From Clarkia xantiana subsp. parviflora (taxonomy: Eukaryota; Streptophyta; Magnoliopsida; Myrtales; Onagraceae), in the NCBI GenBank assembly GCA_036873135.1, contig JAPTYO010000008.1:23413001-23477000 (forward strand): a stretch of 64,000 nucleotides of DNA, read 5' to 3'. The notes beneath the pieces were generated by a model that saw only the letters and a program-made list of their open reading frames with translations, searched no databases and had not been told where the DNA came from. Below are positions 11,514 to 24,584 of this stretch, piece by piece; within the stretch, counting starts at the first letter, position 1; each line of letters begins with the position of its first letter. The translations under genes were made by a program, and so were the position numbers.

Positions 11514-12300
11514 TGATGGATATATGCCCAATTTGAACCCGTTGACTTCCAAATCGTTTTATTTTGATCACCCCGTTAATGATTATAAATCGAAACTTCG
11601 ACCCAAACACCCCGCCGAAACACCAACGGTCCGGATGAGGCGAAAATACTCGTCCGGACCGCGACGAACTCACCTAGGTGATGTCGGGTGGGTCAACCCG
11701 ACCTCCCCTAGGGGAGATCGGGTGGGTCAACCCGATCTCCCCTAGGGGTGATTGGGTTGGCCAACCCTATCTCCCCTAGGGAAGGGTTGGGTGGCCACAC
11801 CCAACCCCTACCCTTGGGGGTCGGATTTTCTCCCCACCCCCAAGGGCCCCGGTACCATTTTCCGACTCCCACACTCAGATTATTTCCGCTGACCTCTCCG
11901 TGCTTTAAGGTTTTAATTATGTAATCAAGGGCTAATTAATTGTGTTTAAAAGTTAACGATGTCATTAAGCCATCTTAATGACACCGTTGCCTATAAATAC
12001 AACATTTCCACCATTCATTTGATCTTCTTGGCTAATTGTGCAATTTAGCTCTGACATCTCTCTAGCTTTATCTCTCTAGAAAGAAACGTACTGACTTAAG
12101 CATCGGAGAGGGTAAATCAAGCACCACCACCCCCCCCCCTCCGTGCTTGATATTGCCCCTCTTGCAGGGCACGTGGAGAAGAGAAGGAGAAGGGCAGAAG
12201 GATACGGATCAGAACGACCGAACTCAGGAAGCACAGGATCCGCTAGTTCACCAGTGAGGAGTAGGATTTAGGCCGGCGACCTGAAACCTATAACCTAACA
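11514..12300 (+). repeat. 3' LTR of the gypsy-type element
   Basis: 787 bp. Ends TAACCTAACA at 12300, followed by the CACAT target duplication. TATA box at 11992-11999. The palindrome array is rearranged relative to the 5' LTR (GGGTGGGTCAACCCGATC variants). Confidence 0.9.
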
Positions 12301-13573
12301 CACATTACCATCGTTTTCAATCCAATAGATCAGTATTTTAAAACGGTTTTAATCGCAAATTACCGGAACGGGAATTTTAAAACAAGCATACCCGATCTTG
12401 GCTTTCCCAAGGCCCTTTTTATTTTGGAAAAACATTCTGATGAATTCACTCATGCATATATAATTCTACTATCCATGTAAATTATCATACGCAAGTAACA
12501 TTCATCATACAAACCACATTCATGCTTACGCGTCATGCGTCTAATGTTCCGAGGAAGTCATGCTTGCATACATAATTCTACTTCCAAGTAAATTATCAAA
12601 TGCAACTACATCCTCAACATTCTAGCATACGTGTCAGACATGAAAGTTCACATCCATCATACACGTTTGGCGACTAGTTTTCAATTTTAAAATAATTTTA
12701 AACATCAGGGGCTGATTTGCAATTCATGCTTATATTCAATCACGCAACATTCTAGACATGAATCCTAGGCATTTTCAACCATCACAGCATGTCTATTCTA
12801 GTACGCATTCCATATATTTAACTAGGGCTCAGCCCACAATATGCAATATCCACCTAGCTTGACTCAGTCAAGACAACATTTCTAATCATGCATATATATA
12901 CAATGAATAATAAACAATTGCAATTCAGCCCACTAATTATACCAGTCCCAAAAACATGTATCTCCGAGATCCATCCCCATAATCGAATCATGGTGTAAAT
13001 GTTAGCAACCTTTCGAGCACTGTGTAAGCCATTTTAAGGTTAAAAAACATTTGGATTTTAAAACTTGACCACCCTATTTTATTTAATTGACTTGAATTCG
13101 GTTTTGAAAATCAATTTCGGTTCAGTCAATAGCGGTCCGGTTTTGTCCGGTTCGGTCCAGAAAAATCCGATTCGGGTTCGGTTTGGAAAAATCTGATTCA
13201 TTTCGGTCCGGTTTAAAATCTGGTTCTGTTCGGTCCGGTTTTGATTTTAAATCTGGTTCGGTCTGAACCAGTCCAATTAAAAATAGGGTTCAGTTCGGTT
13301 CAACACACAAAACTGGTTCGGTTAGATCCACTTAGTTACCCCGGTCCGACCCGACCTGACTAGGTCGAACCGACTAAGAAAATCCGGTTCGGTTTTAATT
13401 CGTCCCGTTTTGACACATTGGACCGGCCCAATAATTAAAATATGAAAGGTTGGGCCGAAATGTTACTTATGGCCCAAGTAGGTTTTTTTATTTTTTATTT
13501 TAAGTCCAAAAATATTAACTTAGCCACCAAGTACATTAATTATATAAAATAATTTCCAATATTAATAATATAT
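12301..13573 (-). mobile_element. Ty1/copia leader region, outer copy, second part
   Basis: Continues the copy at 1-2199 after the inserted gypsy element. It matches 22590-23790 of the next copy, including the CCGGTTCGGTCCGG-rich stretch at 13090-13430. This is the family's long untranslated 5' leader, read on the minus strand. It ends where the short-LTR element begins. Confidence 0.75.
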
Positions 13574-13756
13574 TGTTACGAAAGTAGATAGTAATAGAAT
13601 AGAGGAATTTGAGGATGATCTTATTATCACACATAGGGGGCCTTATATAGGGATTACATAGACTTTTAGAGGAAGTAAAATCAATATATGGAAGGTCTAA
13701 ATAAGGAAGATGATATATACACATATATTGAACATCCACATAATATATTCATAACA
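13574..13756 (-). repeat. 3' LTR (183 bp) of a short-LTR copia-like element
   Basis: Read on the minus strand it starts TGTTATGAAT (13756) and ends TTTCGTAACA (13574). It is preceded by the purine tract CCAAGGGGGAG (13757-13767) and contains a TATA element (CTATATAAGG, about 13632-13641). Confidence 0.7.
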
Positions 13757-16729
13757 CTCCCCCTTGGATGTTCATAAGGGAATTATGCCTCGTTAAAACC
13801 TTACTAGAAAAAACCCATTAGGATAAAAATCTAGTGAAGGAAAAAGAGTACACAATTATGGATCCCTTTTGTAAGCTGCCTCGTTAAAAATCTTACTAGG
13901 AAAACCCAGTAGGATAAAACCTTGGTTAAGGGAAAAAGAGTGTAGCGTTGTAGATTCTTCCCCTGATGTTGACATCACGTAATTTCATTAAGTCGACGCA
14001 ATTAAGTATTGTTCACCAATATTCAAATTTCACATTCAGAAACCTTCGGGAATAAATTCGCACATACTTGTTGGTTGTTATGTTGCCTTCCTCTCAACAT
14101 CATGGATGAAGAATAACTGCAGAGAAATGTGTTTCGCCGTGTCTCTTTTGATGTAACATTCTTCAGTTGGAGCTGTATAACCTGCATTATCCTCATATAT
14201 ACAATATAATGGTATATTTCATGATATAACTTGCATTTTGCATAGGCAGTTGATTTAGGACTTGATTCTATCCCATAATAAACTCAAGTAATTCGTCCAT
14301 CGGAGATACATAAATATTTTCTTATTGTTCAAATTTCACTATATTTGAGAAGAACTAAATCTTGCTTATAACTAATAATATATCAAGTTCCTTTCGCAAA
14401 ATATATTAGTGCTCATGTAATTATTATATACGGTACTTCTGGACCATTAAGTTCTTAATCAATCTCATGAGGACAAGAACTATATTTATCCACATCTAGA
14501 AATCTTATAATCATTAGCATACTCAATAGATGTGCTTTATACATGTAAAATAGCTTTAAGACCTTTTTTATAGGACAAGAATATTTTCAATCTCTTAAGT
14601 ACTCTATCTTCAGGCCGAGTCAAACCCTTTTCCTTTCAATATATTTTGTATGAACCTTAACATCATCAATAAATTGATTATATTTAAACACTCTTCAGGA
14701 GTTTCAATATCTTCAAATTCTCCCCCTCACGCGATGCCCCTTTCGGCTATAGCGTGATTAATTCATCTTATCGAATATCAATTTGCTTTATTCATATACT
14801 TACATTAGCATTCGCTACAACTTAGCTCAATTATGTTATATAGTGGGGATAATATACCATAAGCAACCCGTAAATGGTACAATATTTTTATCATCCAACA
14901 TTCTTGAAAATATTCATGCTAGCATTTTAAATCCTTCTGGGATTTTTATGTGGATTTCACTATCAAATTAGCCACCCAAATAGGCTATAGGTAATTCATA
15001 TCATGAGACGCATAAAAAAAACTTGTTTATGTACTGCCAACTTAATAATATATTTGAAGGTGATTGTTCCACTAAATGATTCATATAATAATTGCCAGGA
15101 TTCTGCTTATAACATTTGTACCACAGGCTGTGCCTATATATCTTACGGCACAATTTATTTATGCGGAAAATAATGTGTATCCACTGGCTTCCACCTTCTG
15201 CATTTTTCATGCTAATACTTGCGTCTTTTCAAACTTTGGCCAATCATAATATTTGTTTAACATATTGAACTTAATGTCCCCGTCTAGTGTTGTGATTCAC
15301 TCATGAATAATTTTCAAAACTGTTGTCGACAATTTTATATTTTACGGTTCCATCATTTCCCGTTAATGACATAATTCATTGAGATCTCTTCATTGTAATT
15401 ACTTTCAGGTACCTGAACCACTTCTGGGGTTTCATAATTAGTTATGTCTTTACTTCTTTTGGAAAATCACATCCACAGTAAGACCATATTTATATTTCTT
15501 TTCTTTCCATGCTCCATTGTTATTTCAAAAATTTCAGTGGAACCATTATCGCACTCTTCAGGCGCGAGTTATTTTTCATTATAAATTGTCCAACTGGGAC
15601 ATTTAAATTGGAGCATTTGCAGCCGGTAATTGACTTATGGCTTTTTGGGTCTCATAAAGTCACTCAATAAGCAGTATCTGAAAATGGTTATCTCTTTGAA
15701 CTTCAGGTTCATATTATCATTGTGCGAGGATGTAAATGAGATAATAACAATTTTTTTTTTCAGTCAATCTCTTTTCTGCCAGCTGCTTCTTTTCTCCCCC
15801 TAATGTTGGGAAAAGTTGTTCAACAATGACAATAAGCAACTCTTGCTTTAATATATATTAGTCATTGTTCTTAAATCATTGATTTATAGACGACATATTT
15901 TTCCAACATTCCAAATTTATTTTTGTGCGTTGCGGTGGAGCAATTCAAACATAAATCGCACGTCATAAAATTCATAAATGGAAATTTTTCTATTTACCAA
16001 AAATGGGGAGAACTATGATTTAACAATGGCTTGATGCGCAATTATACTGCCGCTTTCATAATAGCATGCATTTGTACTCAATTTGCTCTCATTAGTAGCA
16101 GTTTAGCTATTTAATTGGAGGCTCTTTATAATTGTTATGCTAAACTGAAAATCTTGACATGTAATTTTCTGAATCTTGTAGTAAATATCAAATTTCAATA
16201 TCATCGTCATTCTTTACTCATAATATGAAATTTTTTTCTCTTGTATGATAAATGCACTTAAAACATAATTGTAGATGCATCTTTTCAAATAATATCGTGG
16301 TCCACATGCCAGGTGAATATGCCCGTATTCACCTTTTATAATTTCCACAAACAAAAGGGATTTTATCCCGAACTTAGTTGATGATGATCACATAATTAAT
16401 TTTCCTTGAGAGTAAGCATTGTAATGATTTATGGAGAATCTTCATGTTTCCAAATAATGTTTTGCGCATCTTAATTGATCCGGAATGGTCTGTAACCGGT
16501 CACGCCAAATATTGTATTATATGGGTAAAACTTCAGGTTTACCTCAATGCATCAGTAAACTTCTGGTTTAACTAATATGTATATCTTTCGTATTTCCGTA
16601 GGAGATATGTCATGTATCTCTTGTAACATAATCCCCATATTGTTATTTTATTCATCATCATCATAATGATGATTGCGGAGTAATCAATTCTTTATAATAA
16701 TATATATTGTATATGTAAGATATAAATAA
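13757..16729 (-). mobile_element. Internal region of the short-LTR element, degenerate
   Basis: AT-rich, no supported ORF on either strand. Next to the purine tract is a twice-repeated phrase (TGCCTCGTTAAAA...AAAAAGAGT) at about 13786 and 13877, which I recognise as common in plant copia-like repeats. Pieces such as CTCCCCCTAATGTTGGG (about 15795) suggest a decayed copia internal region. No matching 5' LTR is visible at the right end, so the element is truncated where the next copia LTR begins at 16730. Confidence 0.5.
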
Positions 16730-17330
16730 TGTTAGATTACGGGGAGTAATCACTACGGATACTTAAACAAAGTACATGCTAGTAATCGGAATTACGCAGC
16801 GGAAGATTCATACATACCTTTAAGATGATCCGTAGACCCAAGATCTTCTCTGGAGGGAGTTCACGATCCTCCGGTCGGGACCCGTAGAGGTTCTTGTTAG
16901 AGAAGCCCTACGTGGTGCAAGCTCCACAGCAAAGCCTCTGATCGATTCTTGGCACGGGGACAGATCTCTGGAGTGTTTGCTTGGAAAACAAATTGGCACA
17001 CCCATGATGAAGGTAGGTTCGGCCGAAATCTAGGTGGTGTGGGGTTGAGGGTTTTTCTCTCTAAAACACTCTAATGAGGAAATAGTGATTAACCCTAAAA
17101 ATTCCCTAACACCATGTATTTATAGGAGGAGCAAAGTGGATAAATGTCCACTTTGCCCACCCTAGGTATTTCAGCCGGCCATGCATAGGGGAGGCCCATA
17201 TTTGGGCCTCTCATGTCAATTGGGATATGGGTCAGGCCCAATTACCTAATGTGACATATACCTAATTTCCTTAGGTAAACTATACATATTATGGGCTACC
17301 AATTACGCCGCCCATCACCATATGCTTACA
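16730..17330 (-). repeat. 3' LTR of copia copy A
   Basis: 601 bp; on the minus strand TGTAAGCATATGG...AATCTAACA. It is preceded (17331-17340) by the purine tract GAGTGGGAGC. TATA element near 17118-17126. Same family as 37471-38068, and less similar to 24585-25151 and 29919-30489. Confidence 0.85.
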
Positions 17331-18464
17331 GCTCCCACTCGCCGGAATGGGAGGGTGCCTGTTAATGCATTGTCGTCCAAATATGCATCAACATTTCACT
17401 CCTTCGATCTGCTCTTTGCTTTCGAATAGTTCATATGAGGTTTGCTGTGCGACCGACGGATACGACGGGCATCGTGCTACTCATCTGTTAGGAGTATTGT
17501 AGCGCCCGTGGAGCGTTGATTCCCTTTTCTCCAATCAACATGTTATAAACAACATTTATATTGTACCGCGATGTATCCTAGGTCAACTGTTAATTCTCAT
17601 TTTGCCTAGTTTCCACATAGGAATACTTCTCCAAGGCATCCGTACAAGTATTAACAACCTTCAATTAATATCCGGTTGGTGACCACCTAGTGAATACAAG
17701 AGTCGGTGAATTACAGGTGAACTTGACCATCCCCATTGCTCATATCCTTAGTCAGACCCAACCGGTTTCCAAAGACGTGGTCACTGGGCCTTTTTGTTCA
17801 GCACTACGCTCGTACGCCGGGAAGTGAGCATTGAGCTTGACCTTAGATATGAGTTCTGAGTCCGTGAGGATACTTTAGGTGCTTCTTCATAAGGCTCCTG
17901 GGATCAATCACACGCTCAAGGTGAAGAAGTTTGCGCCCGCTGGAATCACGAGGATTCCTTCCTAGCACAACCGAGCTGTGACCCCGTGGTCGAACGTGGC
18001 ACGCGTAGTATGAAGCACGCATTAATACGTGAACCTTGTGGGTTGACAGGAAAGGGATATGCCAATCATGCTATAATAGACTCTCATCTGGCCCAGAATG
18101 TGGTATGATGATGAACAAAGTTCATCACGACGATATGCAAAAACGAAGATCATGTCGAGTTACATCGAAAATAGATAATCGTCTTGCTTAATCAGGTTTA
18201 TCCCCCGGACTCTTAGCCAGTCTTGTTTGGTAGAGGCCTCCCTTCACCGCAAGACTACCGTACCTGTGTGACTAGGTAAGGTCCACATTCGTCATAGTTT
18301 GGAAGAGGATTGCGTCCTCCTACGACTTAGTTTATAGACCGTAAATATGATGTAATCAAAACATTATGACGTCGATTGATCATAAACTCAGTTGCAATTC
18401 TTTCGCTTACAAAATGTAACTTTCTAATATCAAAATGTTATCACAGATACATGTCATTTCTAAA

Positions 18465-20470
18465 CCCTACGCAATCCAAGCAGTTTTACATGCTTTTCGA
18501 ATATGTCCCTGCGTAGTGGTTTAGTTAATGGGTCCGCATTCATATTATCAGTAAAGAAGTATTTCATAGTGACTATATTGTCTACTACCATTAAAATTTA
18601 GCATAAAAATATTTCACATCAATGTGTTTGGTCCTACTATGGTACTTCGGATTCTTAACTAGGGATGTCAATGGGGCGGGTCGGGGCGGGTATCGCCAGA
18701 CCCGGACCCGCCCCGTGGGTTGATATGGTCGACCCGGACCCGTCCCATGCACTTTCGGGTCGGGTCGGGTCGACCCGCGGGTCAACCCGTGTGAGGTATA
18801 ATTTATCATTTTAAATCTTAAATTCTTAATTCTATGTTACCGTATCCAAATTCAACTCCAAATTTAAATCATAAATTATTAAATTAACTCATAATCCAAA
18901 TATAAATCACCCCATTCATTAGAATAATTGTTAATTTGATTATGTGTTATATTACCCGTATAGTTTTATATAATATACATATATTAAATATATATGTAAA
19001 ATGAAAACTCGGGTCGTGTCGGCTCGGCGGGTCGGCGTGAACCCAAACCCGAACCTGCCCCGCGGGTCGGCGGGTCATCGGGTCAAAATCGGGTCGGGTT
19101 TTTGGGGCCCTCACGTTTTGACAGTGCGCACCCAAACAATTGGCGTTTCCACGGATTTTGGCATCCTGTAATCTGAATCTTTTCAACAGTTTGTTGATAT
19201 AAGTTTCTTGGGATAGACACAATTTCCGGGTAGCCCGATCTCTGGCAGTTTAATGCCTAAGATATACGTGGCCTCTCCCATGTCCTTCATCTCAATTACA
19301 GATGCCAACCAGGACTTTGACTTGTTCATGAAAGTCACGTCGTTTGCGGCAATGAGCATGTCGTCCACGTATAAGGTTAAGATGACATACTTAGACCCGA
19401 AGGTCTTATAATACATGCACAGATCCTCGTGAAGATTCACAAATCAGTTTCCTACGATTTCCTCGTGGAATCTGCGGTACCATTGCCGATACGACTGTTT
19501 AAGACCGTAAATGGACCTTTAGAGTTTACAAACTTTATGTTCGTTGCCAGGAGTAATGAAACCCTCTGGTTGCTCCATGTAGATCTGATCCTCCATTTTT
19601 CCGTGGAGGAATGCGGTCTTAACACTCATTTAGTGCAGCTCGAGATCGAGACTTGCGACCAGAACCATGACTGGCCCTAATCGTGGTTTTACGCACAGTC
19701 GGTGAGTTGGTTTAGTCAAAGTCCACTCCGTAAATTTGTGTACATCCTTTCGCAACAAGTCGGGTTTCGTATCACCCGACCTTTTCCATCAGTGGTGAGC
19801 CTTCTTTCATGACTCACCGTATCCTTGTGCTCCTGTGGTTAGCAGTAAATCAACTATAGGCTATAAAGGCTTTCATTTAGGCGATCTCTCTCTTTTATTA
19901 TTTTCCTCCATTTCTCCACTTAAGGTCTTTCCAATGCTTGCCAACAGTTGTTAGAGCGTGGTTTTCACCTTACTCGATGGGTTAGAAGCCTTTGACTTTC
20001 GTCTAGGCTTGATTAATCCCATCTAGAGTCTGATCATTTCTCCCACTCGGAATAATGCTTCTTTTCGTAGCATCACTTCTATTGGGAACATTTCTCCCAC
20101 TCGGAACAATGCTTCTTATCGGATCATCATTTCTTTTGGGAACAAGAGCAGTGCTTGAACCTTGACCATCAACTTTCCTTTGATAACCTCTCGGTCTCGG
20201 GGTTTCACTTCCGAGATGAATTCCTTGATTACTAGGATACGGAACCAAGTTTGGTCGGATCACTCCCATTGGAAACAATGGGTATCAATCCCACTGGAAA
20301 CAATGGGTAGTAGAGGCAGTTGTGGCTTTCCTGGTTTAGCAATGTGACAATCAGGTTCAACTTGATTCGTCTCTGCGGCAACAGTGGTTTCATGTGGTAG
20401 GGTTTATTCCTCCCACTGGATTTACTATGAAAATGTTTCCATTATCATTTACCATGTCATTCACTTGAGT
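18465..20470 (-). pseudogene. Copia copy A, RT/RNase H remnant
   Basis: Reverse-transcriptase pieces are readable on the minus strand: 19440-19183 contains the catalytic YVDDMLIAAND and SKSWLAS...MKDMGEATYILG, as in Ty1/copia RVT_2. The upstream linker with repeated IIPSGRN motifs is at 20278-20003. Many frameshifts and stops are present, and about 480 bp of the RNase H part is lost beside the hAT-like insertion (compare 26400-26888). It cannot encode a working enzyme. Confidence 0.75.
18660..19105 (+). mobile_element. GC-rich hAT-like repeat element, right end truncated
   Basis: Starts TAGGGATGTCAATGGGGC and continues with many CGGGTCGGGT units at both ends around an AT-rich core. TAGGG-type ends are usual for hAT transposons. 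The right inverted repeat lacks the CCCTA end and no target duplication is visible; flanking RNase H sequence is missing. About 18850-18990 shows nothing codable. Confidence 0.5.
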
Positions 20471-23160
20471 TGCCCGGTTCAAATCTCTCCCACTCGAATT
20501 AAGTGAGACCTGATTGTCAGTGTTATCCTGCTCCGTTTTGATCAAGACTTCATTTGTTTGAAACTGTCCATGCATCGGAAAATTCGTCCTCAAGTATGTA
20601 ATGTCTCATGTTCGACCATGGCATCATTTTCCCAAAAGCTGTAAACATGTATTTTCTAAGAGTAGTTAACGTCCTCTTGTTCCAAATACGTGTTTAATGC
20701 GCAAATTAATGTCACATGATTATGTGATTAACTCATTATCAACTATTATGGCGACGTGTTTTACCGATTTCATTGGAACACAGTGTTACATAAATGTGAA
20801 TCACTTTTCATCATCCCATAGGGAACGTCTGATAGAGTGATTCCAACATTATGTTTATAAACTGTGCTTTCTGAAGTGTCTTAGTTGATTTGAATGCTTA
20901 GCCTGACTTATCGTTCAAGGCGTACGGAAGGAAAATCGTTTAACCGACTTAATCCTTATTCGTTGCAAAACTTATCTCAGAGATTTTATCTCATCTCCGA
21001 ACTGAGCATCTTGGGTTTTTACCCTATGCGTCAGCTGATACTTTTACAAGGTCGTGGTAGCTATGAAGCCTACTTCGTACCGATGTAAATGGTATCAATA
21101 AGTTTTTTCCAAGGGAATGCAAATGAAAATTCAACACATCATCATTCAGACACTTCATCATTAAATTCGTATTTTGAAACGATGTGTTCCGTCTTTCGAG
21201 GTCCACACGCGCGTAGCGCTATTTACCGAAGTTTTTACCCATGGTAAAATCGTTTCATTTCTGAATTTAATTTAATTTAATTTAATCTAATCGATTTCGC
21301 ACATGATCATCATTACAGATTACTTCATTCAATGGAGTACATAATAATTAAGAAATACTAAATCTTTCGATCTAGCTACGTAATCGATGTGTATGTTCAG
21401 TTCAGTTGTCCCGACTAAGATAACGGAGTAAGTGAATCATTTCGTTTTATTCTACCACTTTTACTTGGCCAAAATTTCGTTTTGGATCGATCCCTCTTAA
21501 CCGGGTCGATTTATTTTGACAAGTAGATCACATTTTGAATCGAACGGAAACTACTTTATTCAATAAATCTGAATCTCGAAATAACCAAATTTTTAGTAAC
21601 TCAAACGGACGGTAAATGACAATGGTAGGGTTCTTGATCGGAAGATCGCGTATTCGATCCATGATTGTCGCATAGATAGTCGAGAACTTTTAGTCATGTT
21701 GAATATCACATCTGAGTAATTCACGAGTGAATTACATCAAATGATATTTTTCTGTATAAAACGTTTTACAGCTTCATACACATGAGCTACGTGGCGTACT
21801 AGAGACGCACTTTATCAACATCGTATAAGACCTTTATGGTCCAGTTCTCTCTATAATATGCGGATCATGGTTGCTTTCTTTCGAACCTAGTATGGTGAGC
21901 AGAGAAGGTTTCCCTTTTACTGCTATGGTTACTGTACTTCATTAGGCTCAAGGTCATTGAGTCCTGACAATATCAGACAACCATATACATGTTTTCTATG
22001 TTGACTTTTCATTCTGAAGAGTCGATGTGGGTTTTACGCCAACATCCATGAAAAGAGAGAAGACCATCACGTTTAACCGAAACGTTTAGCTTTTGCATCC
22101 TTGCTTCCACCGAGGCGGATGCAAATGGTTATTAAGCTGCAACATTGCCTGGTTGCGATTTAAGTCTTCTTCAACCCCCTTTTACCAAGGTTGAATGTAT
22201 CACCACATACGCGTTGAGATCATCAAAAAACCTACTCCTATTCTTGGTGAAACAAATTGTTGCATTCGTTTCGCATTGTCAAAATCATACAGACTACCAT
22301 ATTCATCTGTAGTTGTCCTCTCCACTTTTCGGAATCGTAGAGAGTTCAACACGTACTCCTTTTATTCATCATGATTCATACCATCAAGATTGCGTGGAAT
22401 ATCGAATCGCACTAATTCATACTAACACATCGATGATTATGCAAAAATTAGGGAGACAATAACATTTTGAGAAAGAATCGCATACATCAGATATCTATTA
22501 AGATTGAATCCGACATATAATGATTCATCAGTCATCTAAACCAACCGACCACCAGTAAACCAATGGAAGATGGTTGTGAAAGAGTTCGCATTACGCCGTT
22601 TTCAATCCAATATATCAGTCTTTTAAAACGGTTTTAATCACAAATTACCAGAACGGGAATTTTAAAACAAGCATACCCGATCTTGGCTTTCCCAATGCCC
22701 TTTGTATTTTGGAAAATATTCCGATGAATTCACTCATGCATATATAATTCTACTAACTATGTAAATTATCATACGCAAGTAACATTCATCAAACAAACAA
22801 ACCACACTCATGCTTACGCGTCATGCGTATAATGTTCCGAGGAACTCATGCTTGCATACATAATTCTACTTCCAAGTAAATTATCAAATGTGTCTACATC
22901 CTCAACATTATAGCATACGTGTCAAACATGAATCATTCACATCCATCCTACATATTTGGCGACTTTTCGGTTCTAAAATAATGATTTGCAATTAATGCTT
23001 ATATTCAATCACACAATATTCTAGACATGAATCCTAGGCATTTCCAACAATCACATCATGTCTATCCTAGTGCGCATTCCATATATTTAACCAGGGCTCC
23101 GCCCACAACATGCAATATCCAACTAGCTTGACTAAGTCAAGAAACCATTTCTAATCATGC

Positions 23161-23164
<4 letters not shown>

Positions 23165-23196
<32 letters not shown>
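23165..23196. repeat. TA microsatellite
   Basis: About 16 TA units in the leader of copia copy A. Confidence 0.9.
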
Positions 23197-23198
<2 letters not shown>

Positions 23199-23930
23199 AA
23201 TAATAAACAATTGCAATTCAGCCCTCTAATTAATCCAGTCTCAAAAACATGTATCTCCGAGATCCATGCCCATAATCGAAACATGGCATAAAGGTTAGCA
23301 ACCCTACGAGCACTGTGTAGACCATTTAGAGGTTCATAAACATTTGGATTTTAAAACTTGAACACCCTATTTTATTTAATTGACTTGAATTTGGTTTTGA
23401 AAATCATTTCGGTTCAGTCAATTTTGTACCGGTTTGGTCCGGTTCAGTCTGAAAAATCCTGTTCGGGTCCGTTTCGGATAAATCCTGTTCGGTTCGGTCA
23501 GGTTTTAATTTTAAAATCTAGTTCGGTCCGAACCGGTTCAATAAAATAGGGTTTGATTCGGTTCAACACACAAAACCGGTCCAGTTAGATCCACTTAATT
23601 ACCCCGGTTCGACCCGACTAGGTCGAACCGATTGAGAAAACCCGGTTCGATTTAAATCCGTCCCGGTTTGACATATTGGACCGGCCCAATAATTAAAATT
23701 CCAAACGTTGGGCCGAAATGTTTACTTGTGGCCCAAGTATAGTTTTAAAGTCCAAAAATATTTAACTTAGCCACCAAGTAACATTAATTATATAAAATAA
23801 TTTCTAATATTAAATATATATATATATTTCGGACCATATTAAAACATATATATATATTTATGGCTAATATTCAATCTTTAAGATTAAATCAATCAACAAT
23901 ATAAATATATATGTATGTAAACATCGGCAC

Positions 23931-23931
23931 A

Positions 23932-23974
<43 letters not shown>
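23931..23974. repeat. AT microsatellite
   Basis: About 20 AT units in the same leader, with shorter TA runs at 23815-23830 and 23850-23860. Confidence 0.85.
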
Positions 23975-23978
<4 letters not shown>

Positions 23979-24550
23979 TTATTCATTTATTGTCAACATC
24001 TTAAATAGGGTAACAAATATACTGACAATATATTTTTTCAATCTTTTAGGCAATTAAATCTATCAATAATATTTTTTACCCTATTAAATATTTAGATATA
24101 TTGTTAGTTATATATATTTCTATATATTAATGTGAATCTATCCTAATGTTCCCAATTATAGATATATTGTTACCTTAATTAAAAATTAAAATATGGTAAA
24201 CAATATAATTTTAAAAATTTCGGCCGAAATATGTCCCATCGTGATTAAGAAATTTAAAAAATTTACCTTGTAATTCACCTAGGGTTTCGGCAAAAACACT
24301 AAAATTGGGAACAAGTAGTCAAATTTTAAGATCAAATTTCAATAAGATCTACACTCCAATCTTCGATTTTGATAAATATCACATTTTTCATGAAGATCAT
24401 GAACATCAAATTAACCAAGAACATCATGAAAATTTCGGTTTCACGAACAACCATAAAAATCGAAAATTTAAAATTTCCTTTTAAAATTTTCGGTTTTTAT
24501 TTCAAATTTCAAGAACACCGGTTTATCAAAATCATGAACTCATAACACAT

Positions 24551-24562
24551 GCTATGATACCA
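24551..24562 (-). other. Primer binding site of copia copy A
   Basis: Minus strand TGGTATCATAGC, one mismatch from TGGTATCAGAGC, the initiator-Met-tRNA primer site of most plant copia elements. It lies one base from the LTR stub at 24564. Confidence 0.8.
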
Positions 24563-24563
24563 C

Positions 24564-24584
24564 TGTTAGATTACGGGGAGTAAT
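24564..24584 (-). repeat. 21-bp stub of the 5' LTR of copia copy A
   Basis: Identical to the first 21 bases at 16730. The sequence then switches abruptly at 24585 to the end of a different LTR subfamily (copy B), so the rest of this LTR is displaced or lost. Confidence 0.75.

Larger units (their letters stand above)
2200..12300 (+). mobile_element. Non-autonomous Ty3/gypsy (Tat-lineage-like) LTR retrotransposon, complete
   Basis: The element is 10.1 kb long, with LTRs at 2200-2982 and 11514-12300 that start TGATGG and end AACA, and a 5-bp target duplication CACAT (2195-2199 and 12301-12305). Removing it joins 2199 to 12301 in a way that matches the uninterrupted relative at about 22585. Inside, in order, are a primer site, a gag-protease frame, a second gag-like module, a tandem repeat, an antisense spliced gene and a purine tract. 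I found no RT, RNase H or integrase motifs on either strand, so it must depend on a partner for replication. Extra ORFs, including antisense ones, and tandem repeats towards the 3' side are established traits of plant Tat-lineage elements; assigning this one there is my inference. Confidence 0.88.
17331..24563 (-). mobile_element. Copia copy A, internal region
   Basis: Minus-strand internal region. From the primer site (24551-24562) downward it holds an AT-rich leader (about 24550-22590) with CCGGTTCGG-rich and TA microsatellite stretches, a 2-kb part with no coding sense (22590-20470), the degenerate RT/RNase H (20470-18465) and a 3' untranslated part (18465-17341). A GC-rich hAT-like element interrupts the RNase H part. 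Confidence 0.8.
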
